This document shows, piece by piece, positions 35,034 through 43,645 of a DNA stretch of 64,000 nucleotides. The DNA comes from CALNZV01 sp942491115. GTDB lineage: Bacteria > Desulfobacterota > Desulfobacteria > Desulfobacterales > UBA5852. Location: positions 1,178,001-1,242,000 of the forward strand of contig CALNZV010000020.1 of assembly GCA_942491115.1 (NCBI GenBank). The letters run 5' to 3'. Position 1 is the first letter of the stretch; every line of letters starts with the position of its first letter. The notes beneath the pieces were generated by a model. The model saw nothing but the letters and a program-made list of their open reading frames with translations. It was not told the DNA's origin and searched no databases. A program made the translations under genes and the position numbers.

Positions 35034-36563
35034 TCAGCGGTAATGTTTGTAGCTGACACTGTATTTTTTGGCTTTGTAATTGAATTTTCTCACCGTCGTT
35101 CTGAGAATTTGTGCGGCCAGGGTGGCATTTCCCCGGGTGTTTTTCAGGGCATCGATGATCATTTCCCTTTCCAGGTTGCCGACGGCTTCATCGAGAGACA
35201 GGGCCGGCAGCGTATCCGACTCGGAACCGGTCTGAAGGGTGGGAGGAAGATGATAGCTGTGGATGACGCCTTCTTCGCAGAGCAGGACGGCGCGTTCAAT
35301 GCAGTTTTCAAGTTCACGAACATTGCCGGGCCAGTGATAGGCCATCAACATGTCGATAGCAGGAGTTGAGAACCGCCTGATATCTTTCATGTTCTCCTTC
35401 GAATACCGATCCAGAAAATGATCCGCCAACAGGAGGATGTCCGTTTTCCGTTCCCGCAGCGGCGGCATATAGATGGGGAAGACGTTCAACCGATAGTACA
35501 GATCCCCTCCAAAGGTTTCGTCTTCCACCGCCTGCTCGAGATTTTTATTGGTGGCCGCAATGATGCGGACGTCTACCTTGACGGTCTGGTGCCCCCCTAC
35601 CCGTTCGAGTTCACGTTCCTGGAGAACCCGAAGCAGATTGGTCTGGACATCCAAGCCGATGGAGCCGATTTCATCGAGAAAAAGCGTGCCTTTGTTGGCC
35701 AGTTCGAACTTGCCCAGCTTCTGCCGGATAGCGCCGGTAAAAGCGCCTTTTTCATGGCCGAACAATTCGCTTTCGATCAGATTGGTGGGAATCGCCGCAC
35801 AGTTCACTTTTATAAACGGATTTCGAGCCCTCTGGCTGTTGTAGTGGAGAGAATTGGCAACCAGTTCTTTACCGGTGCCGCTCTCACCCCGGATCAAAAC
35901 GGTTGCATTGCTTTTTGACACCTGGGAAATCATCTGAAAGACTTCCCTCATCTTGTTGCTGTTGCCCACGATATTGGTGATTCGGTATTTGTTTTCAAGC
36001 TCTTCTCGAAGGCGTTTGTTCTCCTCTCTGAGTGCCTGCTTTTCCATTCGCACGGTTTCAAGATTGATCACATGTCGGGCGATCATGGTGGCAATTACCG
36101 AGAGAAGCTTCTGTGCGTCCTTGAGAGCGTATCCATCGTTGTAAGGTCTGTCGACGCTTAGAGCGCCGATGACCTGGCTGCCTTTCTTGATGGGGACGCA
36201 GATGAAGGAAAGCTCCATGTCCGGTTTGTTTCGACGGGAAACGGTTCGGTTGAGAAAAGCGGGCTCTTCGCTGATTTTCGGAATGGCGACAGCCTGACCG
36301 TTTTGGATGACCTTGCCGGTGACCCCTTCGCCGAGCTTGTATTTGACTTGGCTGATGGCACGACGGGTGATGCCATGGGCGACTTCGATGTTGATTTCAT
36401 TTTTAACCGGATCGAGAAGTGTGACCGTTCCCCTGAGCATGTTGAGGGAGCTTGAGAGGATATCGAGAACTTTGTAGAGGGATTTTTTGAGATCGAGGTG
36501 TTCATTCAGGGTTTCGCTGATCTCATACAAAAGTGTGATTTCTTCAATTTTTTTAAAGGCCAT
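35034..36563 (-). CDS. GAF-domain sigma-54-dependent transcriptional activator (NifA-like layout)
   Basis: 509-residue enhancer-binding protein. N-terminal GAF domain (about 5-170), a helical linker, an AAA+ domain with Walker A RGESGTGKE near residue 213, the sigma-54 loop GAFTGA near 272, Walker B LFLDEIG and the RxxYRLNV sensor region, then a C-terminal Fis-type helix-turn-helix (NATLAAQILRTTVRKFNYK). The layout matches NifA/NorR/FhlA-type regulators that sense small molecules through GAF. No receiver Asp is present. ATG 36563 has AGGAG upstream; the frame extends 18 codons further with no support. Its targets are not evident; no clear -24/-12 promoter was found in the window. Confidence 0.93.
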   Translation of the reverse strand: MAFKKIEEITLLYEISETLNEHLDLKKSLYKVLDILSSSLNMLRGTVTLLDPVKNEINIEVAHGITRRAISQVKYKLGEGVTGKVIQNGQAVAIPKISEEPAFLNRTVSRRNKPDMELSFICVPIKKGSQVIGALSVDRPYNDGYALKDAQKLLSVIATMIARHVINLETVRMEKQALREENKRLREELENKYRITNIVGNSNKMREVFQMISQVSKSNATVLIRGESGTGKELVANSLHYNSQRARNPFIKVNCAAIPTNLIESELFGHEKGAFTGAIRQKLGKFELANKGTLFLDEIGSIGLDVQTNLLRVLQERELERVGGHQTVKVDVRIIAATNKNLEQAVEDETFGGDLYYRLNVFPIYMPPLRERKTDILLLADHFLDRYSKENMKDIRRFSTPAIDMLMAYHWPGNVRELENCIERAVLLCEEGVIHSYHLPPTLQTGSESDTLPALSLDEAVGNLEREMIIDALKNTRGNATLAAQILRTTVRKFNYKAKKYSVSYKHYR

Positions 36564-36718
36564 TTCGGCTCCTTTTTTAAACCGGAGGCTCCCGATCCGA
36601 ATCCCTTGTAAAATCAATAATACTCAGCTGATATAGCATTTTTGTATTCGATTGTAAAAACGCATTCGTGCCCCGTTGTGGGGGACTTCTGACACAGGGG
36701 GCGGTTGCCCCTGTCGAA

Positions 36719-38416
36719 TTAGTGGCGGCCGCCCCTTAGGATATTCCACAACAACCAGAGCCCTAAGAGGGCGGCGGTGACAAAAATGATAATACCAAGA
36801 AGGGAAATGCCAAAAAAGAGAGGAGGTATTTCGGAAATGACAATAATGGAAGAGCCGATCACGAGCCCGGCGATGATGATGGCAAAGGAGATTCGATTAC
36901 TGATTTGGTCATGGGTTTCCAGCATGGCGTCAAGCCCATCAAAATGAAGATTGATCGAAAGCTTTTGCTGTTTTAGCTGCTGGACGATTTCGAGAACCTC
37001 TCCGGGAAAATCCCTGATAAATCGCATGAGATCACCGCCGGTATGAATGATCTCTTCGGTTAGGCGCTGGGGATGGTACCGTTCCATTTTCACCTTCTTG
37101 ACATAAGGAACGGCCAGCTGGAAGAAATCGAATTCGGGGTCCAGTTGCATCGCCACGCCCTCGACGGCGGTGATGGCCTTCAACATCAGAAAAATGTCCG
37201 GAGGGATGCGAAGGCGGTGTCGAGTTGACAACTCCAACATGTGTTGGAGAAGTCTTCCCATCTGAATTTCCTTGAGAGGCCGATGGAGGTGCTGGCCCAT
37301 GAAATTAGCCACCTCTTTTTCGAAGCGACGCATGTTCGGTTTTTCATCCCACAGGGCGATTTTCAGCAAGGCCTGGGCGGTCCGCGATTCGTTGCGATGA
37401 ACTACCGCGTCGATAAGGTCCACGAAATCTTCCCGGGTGCTCCGATTGATCGTTCCCATCATTCCGAAATCGACAAGGCAGATGACATTCCCGGGGAGGA
37501 TGAAAATGTTTCCCGGATGTGGATCACCGTGGAAGAACCCATACTGGAAGATCTGCTTGAGCATGACCTCTGCACCGCGTCGGGTAACGATGCGGCGATC
37601 GAGGCCCATGCCGTCGATGGCGTCGATTTTAGAAATCTTGACCCCGTCGATATACTCGGAGGCCAGGATGCGCGGGCTGGTAAATTCTCTGTAGACCTTT
37701 GGGACATAAAGGGTGAGATCATCCAGAAAAAACCGCGCGATTCGCTCCATACTGGCGGCTTCAATCGTAAAGTCGATCTCTTTTTCCAGGACGTCCGCAA
37801 ACTCTTCGACGATCTTGATGGGTTGGTGAAGAGCGACCTCTTCCACATGACGCTCCATGAGGGTGGCCAAGTGAAGCATGATTTCGAGGTCGACCTCGAT
37901 GATATTGCGGATCCCGGGTCTTCGGACCTTTATGGCAATGCAGTCGCCGTCCTTGAGACAGGCCTTGTGGACCTGGGCGATGGATGCCGAGGCGATGGGA
38001 GACTCGTCGATGCTCTCGAAAAGGTCTTCGGGGGGGGCCCCTAAGTCGGCTTCCAGGGTGTGTCTTACCCGATCGAAAGGAAAGGATGGGACCCTGTCCT
38101 GAAGTTTCGATAGCTCCGTCACAAGGTCGATAGGCACCAGATCGGGCCGGGTGGACAGCATCTGGCCGAGTTTGATGTAGGTCGGTCCCAACTCCTCGAG
38201 GGCCAATCGAATGCGTTCGGCCCGGGTCAGTCTTTCCAGGCGCTCCCGCCGTTTTCTGGAAATCATTTGAAGACCGATTTCGATGTACTGGTCGATGTTC
38301 AACAGATCCACAAGATCACCAAAGCCGTATTTGAAGAATACGGCCAGGATCTGGCGGTATCGATTGAGGTGTCGGTAGGTTCGACCGATGACACCGATCT
38401 TGCGAATACTGAACAT
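36719..38416 (-). CDS. ABC1/UbiB-family atypical kinase-like membrane protein
   Basis: 565-residue member of the AarF/UbiB family. It shows the KxGQ element (LGPTYIKLGQMLSTRPDL), the Ala-rich nucleotide loop SIAQVHKA, HGDPHPGN catalytic-loop equivalent and DFGMMG metal motif, and ends with two hydrophobic spans (about 500-560). Family members act as ATPases supporting quinone biosynthesis or lipid handling. Menaquinone rather than ubiquinone would be the relevant quinone here, so the role may be lipid-related. ATG 38416 was chosen; an in-frame TTG at 38464 would add 16 residues. A phasin-like gene lies directly upstream, a pairing seen in other genomes. Confidence 0.9.
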   Translation of the reverse strand: MFSIRKIGVIGRTYRHLNRYRQILAVFFKYGFGDLVDLLNIDQYIEIGLQMISRKRRERLERLTRAERIRLALEELGPTYIKLGQMLSTRPDLVPIDLVTELSKLQDRVPSFPFDRVRHTLEADLGAPPEDLFESIDESPIASASIAQVHKACLKDGDCIAIKVRRPGIRNIIEVDLEIMLHLATLMERHVEEVALHQPIKIVEEFADVLEKEIDFTIEAASMERIARFFLDDLTLYVPKVYREFTSPRILASEYIDGVKISKIDAIDGMGLDRRIVTRRGAEVMLKQIFQYGFFHGDPHPGNIFILPGNVICLVDFGMMGTINRSTREDFVDLIDAVVHRNESRTAQALLKIALWDEKPNMRRFEKEVANFMGQHLHRPLKEIQMGRLLQHMLELSTRHRLRIPPDIFLMLKAITAVEGVAMQLDPEFDFFQLAVPYVKKVKMERYHPQRLTEEIIHTGGDLMRFIRDFPGEVLEIVQQLKQQKLSINLHFDGLDAMLETHDQISNRISFAIIIAGLVIGSSIIVISEIPPLFFGISLLGIIIFVTAALLGLWLLWNILRGGRH

Positions 38417-38476
38417 CACTTGAGCACCGGTTGGTCCTGATGCGGCACGGACCCTTTGGATCAAGAGAAAATGGGT

Positions 38477-38803
38477 TTATTCGTCGTCGCTGCCTTTTTG
38501 ATCGCTCAGGATTTGTTTGAGCTCCCAGACTTCTTTTTTGACCGCTTTCAATTCATCGGCAGTGACAATGTCGGCTTTTTTCAGGATATCTTTCACGGTT
38601 TGTTCGACGCGGGCTTCCAGTTTGGCCTGGGAATCCTCATAGCGCTTCTGAACATCGTTAAAAAAGTTCCTGCCTTCCTCCTCGGTGAGATTCAGCCGCT
38701 TTTCAACCTCCTTGGCCCACTCATCCACCTCATCTTTGGCCGTGAGCGCAAGGCCGACGCCGGTGATGATCGTCTTTTTGAACAGTTCCATTAAATCGGG
38801 CAT
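38477..38803 (-). CDS. Phasin-like coiled-coil protein
   Basis: 108-residue helical protein resembling the phasin / PHA-granule-associated superfamily: an N-terminal MELFKKTIITGVGLALTAKDEV amphipathic part, then KRYEDSQAKLEARVEQTVKDIL and a C-terminal acidic tail with heptad character. It is cotranscribed with the UbiB-family gene 60 bp downstream. AAGGAGGA precedes the ATG and is directly abutted on its 5' side by a perfect 9-bp hairpin (38815-38837). Function is not established; such proteins may coat granules or membranes. Confidence 0.75.
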   Translation of the reverse strand: MPDLMELFKKTIITGVGLALTAKDEVDEWAKEVEKRLNLTEEEGRNFFNDVQKRYEDSQAKLEARVEQTVKDILKKADIVTADELKAVKKEVWELKQILSDQKGSDDE

Positions 38804-38814
38804 TGTGTCCTCCT

Positions 38815-38837
38815 TGCCATCGCCAAATGCGATGGCA
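38815..38837 (-). promoter_or_regulatory. Perfect hairpin abutting a Shine-Dalgarno
   Basis: Nine perfect base pairs (TGCCATCGC/GCGATGGCA) with a five-base loop lie immediately upstream of AAGGAGGA (RC of 38808-38815) of the phasin-like gene; the last stem base is the first Shine-Dalgarno base. It is not followed by T in either direction, so it is not a terminator. A role in mRNA stability or translation is possible. Confidence 0.4.
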
Positions 38838-39136
38838 GTTTGTGATCGCCTGTCGAGCAGAAATCGCCTTAGAATTCATTGCTTCTCTGCCACACTGCGG
38901 TGTGGATGTTGCCGGTCAACATTGTCCCTTTCCGACGGCCATCGCCGGATATGCCTTCCGCCGCGAGCGTCCTCCGTCTTGCCGGGCGCTCCGGCGCGTA
39001 TGGTAGTGGTACCCAAAGACGCCCTGCAACGCTAAATGTCATGGGGTCCCGGGTCGCCACATCTTCTTCCTGAATCGCCGACCACCTTCATGAGTGGCCA
39101 ACAGAAGGCAGTGACCGATTTACGGAGGCCGTCAAG
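38838..39136. other. About 300 bp without a supported gene
   Basis: Lies between the phasin-like gene and the DUF4412-type gene, both minus strand. Frames are short and without motifs. I see no tRNA, terminator or strong promoter. Confidence 0.4.
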
Positions 39137-39961
39137 CTATTGCGGCACCATCTCCTGCCTCTGATACCCCTCGGGGGGATCGAAGTCGCCATCGTTCAGG
39201 GGGGCGGGTTTTGCTGACCGAAGCTCGGATGTTTTCACGACGCTGCCGCTGGCGTCAAGGTCGAGGGTGACGACGGGAAAACCATCAATCCGGTTCAACA
39301 ATGACATGGCAGTCGAAGGCCCGGTCGCCGGCTGACCCTGGGGTTGTAGCGGCTTGGCGATGGCCTGGAAAAAGGCGCCCATTTCGGAAAAGGTGCCAGA
39401 CACTTCCTGTCCTTCTTCGATGTTTTTCCAATCGGTCACCCAGAGCACCTGGGTGGTTCGCCCGTCCCGGATGATATCGTAGCGGCGACAGGGATACCCG
39501 TTTTTCATGGCCTCCTCGCCGGTGGGTTTCACTTCCGTAGACGTTGGTTTTTGGGGCATTCCGGACGGCATGGACGAGCCCATCATCTGCTGCATCATTT
39601 GTCTCTGTTCTTCGGGCAACTGTTTGAGCATTTCCTGGTATTGAGCCATCGCCTGGTTGGCCTGAGCGGCCATCCGATCCCGGGTGGCTTCGTCCAGAAG
39701 GGTGTAGCGTTTCCTCTGATGGTCCAGAATCATCACCTCTTTTCGATCCCCCCGGTAAACGACGGTGTCTACCGGGCCTTCCTGTTGATCGGCCCCGTTT
39801 TCGATCTTGAGTTTGTTTTCGTGGGCAAAGACCATCGTCCGCTCGACCGTCGAAGCGGACGAACCGGTTGTGGTGGATTCGATCTCGTAGATCATTCCTG
39901 CAGACGCTCCGGAAGCGGTAAGGAAAAATAATGCTAAAGTGAATACCAAAGCCGGTTTCAT
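39137..39961 (-). CDS. Exported DUF4412-type protein
   Basis: 274-residue protein with a clear Sec signal peptide (MKPALVF..., cleavage near ASA at residue 20-22). The mature part starts with a strand-rich segment GMIYEIESTTTGSSAST, then VVYRGDRKEVMILDHQRKRYTLLD, a Met/Gln-rich stretch (about 110-130, QMMQQMMGSSMPSGM), and a C-terminal domain with NGYPCRRYDIIRDG and VTLDLDASGSVVKTSEL. This fits the DUF4412 family of outer-membrane-lipoprotein-carrier-like beta proteins as I recall it. ATG has GGAGG upstream. Function is unknown; periplasmic location is inferred from the signal. Confidence 0.75.
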   Translation of the reverse strand: MKPALVFTLALFFLTASGASAGMIYEIESTTTGSSASTVERTMVFAHENKLKIENGADQQEGPVDTVVYRGDRKEVMILDHQRKRYTLLDEATRDRMAAQANQAMAQYQEMLKQLPEEQRQMMQQMMGSSMPSGMPQKPTSTEVKPTGEEAMKNGYPCRRYDIIRDGRTTQVLWVTDWKNIEEGQEVSGTFSEMGAFFQAIAKPLQPQGQPATGPSTAMSLLNRIDGFPVVTLDLDASGSVVKTSELRSAKPAPLNDGDFDPPEGYQRQEMVPQ

Positions 39962-40298
39962 TGAGGGCACCTCCGTTGGCGGGGTTGGGCCCCGCAAAAT
40001 AGGTAACCGCATGACGTCAATTTCCTATCCATGGGACAGGTCATCAACCAATAGAGATATTGCTAACTTATGCCTCTATTTGTTCAGATGGCAAGCCAAA
40101 AAGGACACCCAGTGAATAATCCGGGCCCCATATACCATGAATGACCAACGATGGGCTTCCCAACGACCCTGGGCCCTAGTATGGCTGTTCCATTCATGAG
40201 CCCATCAGGCAGAAGTTTCTTGACTGTGTCGTCAACCTGTCTTAAACAGCTAACATTCAATGATATTTTTATACTGAAAGGATAAAGGTACCGGCAAC
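39962..40298. other. 337-bp region upstream of the cooC cluster
   Basis: No gene is seen. It contains the inverted repeat CATGAATG/CATTCATG (40136-40143 and 40191-40198, 47 bp apart) flanked inside by GGGCCC blocks, which can form a cruciform-like stem, and further on TTGACT at 40220 and TATACT at 40270 as weak promoter elements ahead of cooC. It divides the DUF4412-type gene from the cooC cluster and is the likely control region of that cluster. Confidence 0.4.
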
Positions 40299-41054
40299 AT
40301 GAAACCATTCTCAATCGCATTGGCTGGAAAAGGGGGTACCGGGAAAACCACCTTGGCCGGCCTGATCGTCAAATATCTTCTCACCCAAAGTAAAACGCCC
40401 ATACTGGCTGTCGATGCCGATTCCAATGCCAATTTCAACGAGGTGTTGGGTCTGGAGGTGACCTCCACACTGGGTGACGCCCGAGAGGACATGAAAAAAG
40501 GCAAGGTACCCGAAGGAATGACCAAGGACATCTTCATGTCCATGCGCATGGAACAATCCGTGATCGAGCGCGACGGGTTCGATCTCATCGTCATGGGCCA
40601 ACCGGAAGGGGCCGGCTGCTATTGTGCCGCCAACTCCCTGCTGGCAAGATTTTTAGAGCAGCTGACCGACAACTACCCCTACCTAGTTATGGACAACGAA
40701 GCAGGGATGGAACACATCAGCCGATTGACCACCCGAAACGTGGACATTCTGCTGATCGTCGCAGATGCATCCCGGCGGGGGCTTCAGGCCGCCCTGAGGA
40801 TCGATACACTGGCCAAAGAACTCAATATCGGTGTTGAAAAAACCTATCTCGTCATCAACCAAGCCAAGAACGATCCTCCCGAAGCTTTCATGAAAATTAT
40901 AAGAGATGCCGGCATCAATCATATCGGCACCCTTTTCGAGGATGAAATCCTGTACGAATATGACCTTCAGGGAAAGCCCACCATTGGTTTGCCCATGGAC
41001 GCACCCATCGTTCATCAGGCATTTAAAGTCTTCGACCAGATCATTGGAGGTTAG
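40299..41054 (+). CDS. cooC: CooC-type nickel-insertion ATPase for CO dehydrogenase/acetyl-CoA synthase
   Basis: MinD/ParA-like ATPase (251 residues) that loads nickel into the C-cluster of CODH or the A-cluster of ACS (CooC/AcsF). The deviant Walker A is GKGGTGKTT at residues 10-18, and the dimer-interface CxC metal motif is GCYCAAN (Cys106, Cys108). Other motifs are VDADSNANFNEVLG near 38 and LVINQAK near 188. AAAGGATAAAGG precedes the ATG. It is first of a co-directional run that ends with a RACo-like gene, another CODH/ACS accessory, which supports an acetyl-CoA-pathway role. The CODH/ACS genes themselves are not in the window. Confidence 0.9.
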   Translation: MKPFSIALAGKGGTGKTTLAGLIVKYLLTQSKTPILAVDADSNANFNEVLGLEVTSTLGDAREDMKKGKVPEGMTKDIFMSMRMEQSVIERDGFDLIVMGQPEGAGCYCAANSLLARFLEQLTDNYPYLVMDNEAGMEHISRLTTRNVDILLIVADASRRGLQAALRIDTLAKELNIGVEKTYLVINQAKNDPPEAFMKIIRDAGINHIGTLFEDEILYEYDLQGKPTIGLPMDAPIVHQAFKVFDQIIGG

Positions 41055-41071
41055 GTCAGAGAGGAGGGGGA

Positions 41072-42022
41072 TTGAGAAGAACCGGCCTACTTTTCGACGA
41101 ACGCTACCTCCGCCACAAGACAGGGGTGTATCACCCGGAGGTGCCGGAGCGACTGCTCGCTATCTACACGGGAATTCGTGATGCCGGACTCCTTCCTTCC
41201 CTGAAGATCTTCCAGGCGCGCCTGGCAGATCTTGCCGAGATCGAATGGGTCCATGATCCAGACTATATCAAACGGTTTCAAGCCGCCTGCCTGGAAGGCC
41301 AACCGATTTTCGAAAGCGCCGACAATCAGATCTGTGAGGAGACCTACGATACCGCCCTCGCCGCGGCGGGGGGGGTTCTAACTGCGGTGGAAATGGTCAT
41401 GACGGGGGAAATCGACAACGCCTTCTGCCCGGTCCGCCCTCCTGGACACCACGCCGAAAAAGCCAAAGCCATGGGCTTCTGCTATTTCAACAATGTGGCC
41501 ATTGCCGCCCGCTATCTCCAGCACCGTTGGAACGTCAAGAATGTCGGTATCGTCGATCTCGATGTTCACCATGGCAACGGCACCCAGCACATATTCCAGG
41601 ACGACCCGTCGGTCTACTACTATTCCATCCATCAGCACCCCTCCTTCGCCTTTCCGGGAACCGGACGCGAGTTCGATTATGGAGACAAGGACGGGTTCGG
41701 GTTCACCAAAAATTCGACGGTACTGCCTGGAGAAGGCGATACGGTTTACCGAAGAAAAATCGAAGAGGATCTCGTTTCGGAATTTGAGCGCTTCAAGCCC
41801 GAGTTCCTGATTTTGTCCATCGGGTTCGATGCCCACGAGGATGATGACATGTCCGATATCAAAGTGACCACCCATGGATACTCTTGGCTGGGCGGACAAA
41901 TCATTCAATTGGCGGATCGGTTCTCAGGGGGGCGCGTGGTTTCTGTTCTGGAGGGTGGGTATTGCCTCGAGAGATTACCCGAACTGGCGGCTAACCATTT
42001 GAGTACTTTGCTTAAAGAGTGA
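41072..42022 (+). CDS. AcuC-like zinc-dependent histone-deacetylase-family protein
   Basis: 316-residue class II-type HDAC fold protein that removes acetyl groups from lysines or small amines. Catalytic and zinc residues are intact: RPPGHHAEKAKAMGFCYFNN near residue 122, DLDVHHGNGTQH near 165, GFDAHEDDD near 250 and the C-terminal LEGGY. Start is TTG with GAGGAGGGGG upstream. It lies 17 bp after cooC and 54 bp before a CBS protein resembling AcuB; in Bacillus, acuABC controls acetyl-CoA synthetase by acetylation. No acetyltransferase is encoded nearby. Polyamine or other amide deacetylase activity is an alternative. Confidence 0.88.
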   Translation: MRRTGLLFDERYLRHKTGVYHPEVPERLLAIYTGIRDAGLLPSLKIFQARLADLAEIEWVHDPDYIKRFQAACLEGQPIFESADNQICEETYDTALAAAGGVLTAVEMVMTGEIDNAFCPVRPPGHHAEKAKAMGFCYFNNVAIAARYLQHRWNVKNVGIVDLDVHHGNGTQHIFQDDPSVYYYSIHQHPSFAFPGTGREFDYGDKDGFGFTKNSTVLPGEGDTVYRRKIEEDLVSEFERFKPEFLILSIGFDAHEDDDMSDIKVTTHGYSWLGGQIIQLADRFSGGRVVSVLEGGYCLERLPELAANHLSTLLKE

Positions 42023-42076
42023 TCGCGGGCCAAGCCTCGCCCGGCGCCGGCCAGGAAGCGATCCAAGGAGACGGGG

Positions 42077-42760
42077 ATGTTTATCAGCAAATCCATGACC
42101 CAAACAGTAGTGACCGTGGGTGAGGAAACCGACGTGTTGAAAGCCCGGGAACTGATGGTGGCTCACCGGATCCGCCACTTGCCCGTCATCGACGACGACG
42201 ACCGGCTCATCGGTATGGTGTCGGACAGGGACATCCGCAGCGTCCTCCCAAGGAGTGCGTATCAAGCCGCGGCCGAAGGCGCACCGATTACCGCCGAAAA
42301 ACCGATCCCGGTGTCGGAAATCATGACCCGAAATCCGGTATCCATCTCCCCCCACAACACCATTGAAGATGCCCTGCTCAGAATCCAGGACATCCGGGTC
42401 GGTGCCTTTCCCGTGGTGGATGATCAAGGAAAACTGGTGGGCGTTTTGTCGGTTCGGGATCTGTTGAGGGCCTTCATTGCCGTCCTCGGCATCGAAGAGC
42501 CGGGAACCCTCCTGGGCATTCTGGTTGAAGAGAAAATCGGTCAGATGAAGAAGATCGTAGATACCATCACCGAAGAGAACATCTCTTTCGGCAGTATCCT
42601 GGTTGGGCGTTACTGGGAAGAAGACAAGCGAGCAGTGTTCGCCTACCTCCTCACGAACAATGTCCGCAACGTGAAGAAAAAGCTCGAAGCTCAAGGTTTC
42701 AAACTCCTGAATCCTATGGAATGGACGATGGATCAAATCCCGCGCCATGAGCCCAAGTGA
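42077..42760 (+). CDS. CBS-domain-pair protein with ACT-like C-terminus (AcuB-like)
   Basis: 227-residue cytoplasmic sensor. Two CBS motifs: about 6-60 (MTQTVVTVGEETDVLKARELM, LPVIDDDDRLIGMVSDRDI) and about 85-135 (IMTRNPVSISPHNTIEDALL, FPVVDDQGKLVGVLSVRDLL). These typically bind adenine nucleotides. Residues about 145-215 look like a beta-alpha ACT-type domain (GTLLGILVEEKIGQMKKIVD, RAVFAYLLTNNVRNVKKKLE). The combination matches AcuB. GGAGACGGGG precedes the ATG. Its last 14 bp overlap the following methyltransferase gene. A ligand-gated role within the deacylase/CODH cluster is inferred. Confidence 0.87.
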   Translation: MFISKSMTQTVVTVGEETDVLKARELMVAHRIRHLPVIDDDDRLIGMVSDRDIRSVLPRSAYQAAAEGAPITAEKPIPVSEIMTRNPVSISPHNTIEDALLRIQDIRVGAFPVVDDQGKLVGVLSVRDLLRAFIAVLGIEEPGTLLGILVEEKIGQMKKIVDTITEENISFGSILVGRYWEEDKRAVFAYLLTNNVRNVKKKLEAQGFKLLNPMEWTMDQIPRHEPK

Positions 42761-43616
42761 TCTGGATACACTCCCCATCGAGGCTCCCATCTCCCGACTG
42801 TATATCTACCATTTAGAGGGAGTAGTCCGAACCGGTGGGCTGGATCTCGGTCCAGCGTTCATCGGGAATTGGGAGGAGGACGGCTGGTCTTTTCTCTTTT
42901 TTAAGGAGAAGCGGGATGGGGAGGTGTCTGCATTGGTGGACAGCCAGCCGGCCCTCAACTTACTAGAACGCTACACCATGAGCTACGATGAGTGGTTGGG
43001 CGAGCGCTTTGAGGGTTTCAAGACTGAGGCCTTCTCTATCCGTCCTCCATGGGTGCCGGCCCCTGAGGGTTCCATCCAACCCGGAACCTCCCTTGACATC
43101 GTTTTGGATCCGGGGGTCGTTTTCGGAACGGGCACCCACACCACGACTCGAGATTGCCTGACGGCGATGTCACGGCTTTTCACCCGTACCGACCGCCCCC
43201 GGTGTGTGGTTGACCTGGGGACGGGATCGGGTCTTTTGTCGGTGGCGGCAGCCAAACTCGGAGCGGAGAAAGTGGTTGCCGTCGATTTGAATCTTCTGGC
43301 GGTGCGCACCGCTTTACGGAACATCCGGCTAAACGGTCTGGAAAATCGAGTGATAGCGGTACAGGGGCGGGCAGAGAACATCATGGTGGGGACGCCCATC
43401 GACCTGCTGATCGCCAATATCCACTTTCCGGTAATGGAGGTGGTGGTTAAACGTTCGATGTTCTGGGGCACCCCCTATTTTATATTGTCGGGCCTGCTCC
43501 GCAGCCAGGCCAGGGCTGCGGAGGCCCTGTTTCTCGATCGGCCCGCAGCCATTCTCGAAAAATGGAGTAGCGACGGCATCTGGACTACGGTTATCGGAAA
43601 GACAACGCTTCGATGA
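42747..43616 (+). CDS. Second PrmA-like SAM methyltransferase
   Basis: 289-residue protein homologous to ribosomal L11 methyltransferase but divergent. It retains DPGVVFGTGTHTTTRDCL near residue 122, motif I VVDLGTGSGLLSVAAAKLGA near 151, VVAVDLNLLAV, and the loop IANIHFPVM in place of ANILA. The N-terminal L11-binding part is poorly conserved. The canonical PrmA is at 15914-16834, so this paralogue may modify another protein. It overlaps the CBS gene by 14 bp and precedes the sirtuin gene by 29 bp, so it is part of the deacylase/CODH-linked run. Substrate unknown. Confidence 0.85.
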   Translation: MSPSDLDTLPIEAPISRLYIYHLEGVVRTGGLDLGPAFIGNWEEDGWSFLFFKEKRDGEVSALVDSQPALNLLERYTMSYDEWLGERFEGFKTEAFSIRPPWVPAPEGSIQPGTSLDIVLDPGVVFGTGTHTTTRDCLTAMSRLFTRTDRPRCVVDLGTGSGLLSVAAAKLGAEKVVAVDLNLLAVRTALRNIRLNGLENRVIAVQGRAENIMVGTPIDLLIANIHFPVMEVVVKRSMFWGTPYFILSGLLRSQARAAEALFLDRPAAILEKWSSDGIWTTVIGKTTLR

Positions 43617-43645
43617 CGGCTTTCCGGAGGTGATCGGGGACGCAC

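Noticed and set aside
36692..36716. GC-rich hairpin downstream of the UbiB-family gene as a terminator
   Set aside because: The stem is good, but there is no T-run on either strand, so I did not list it as a terminator.
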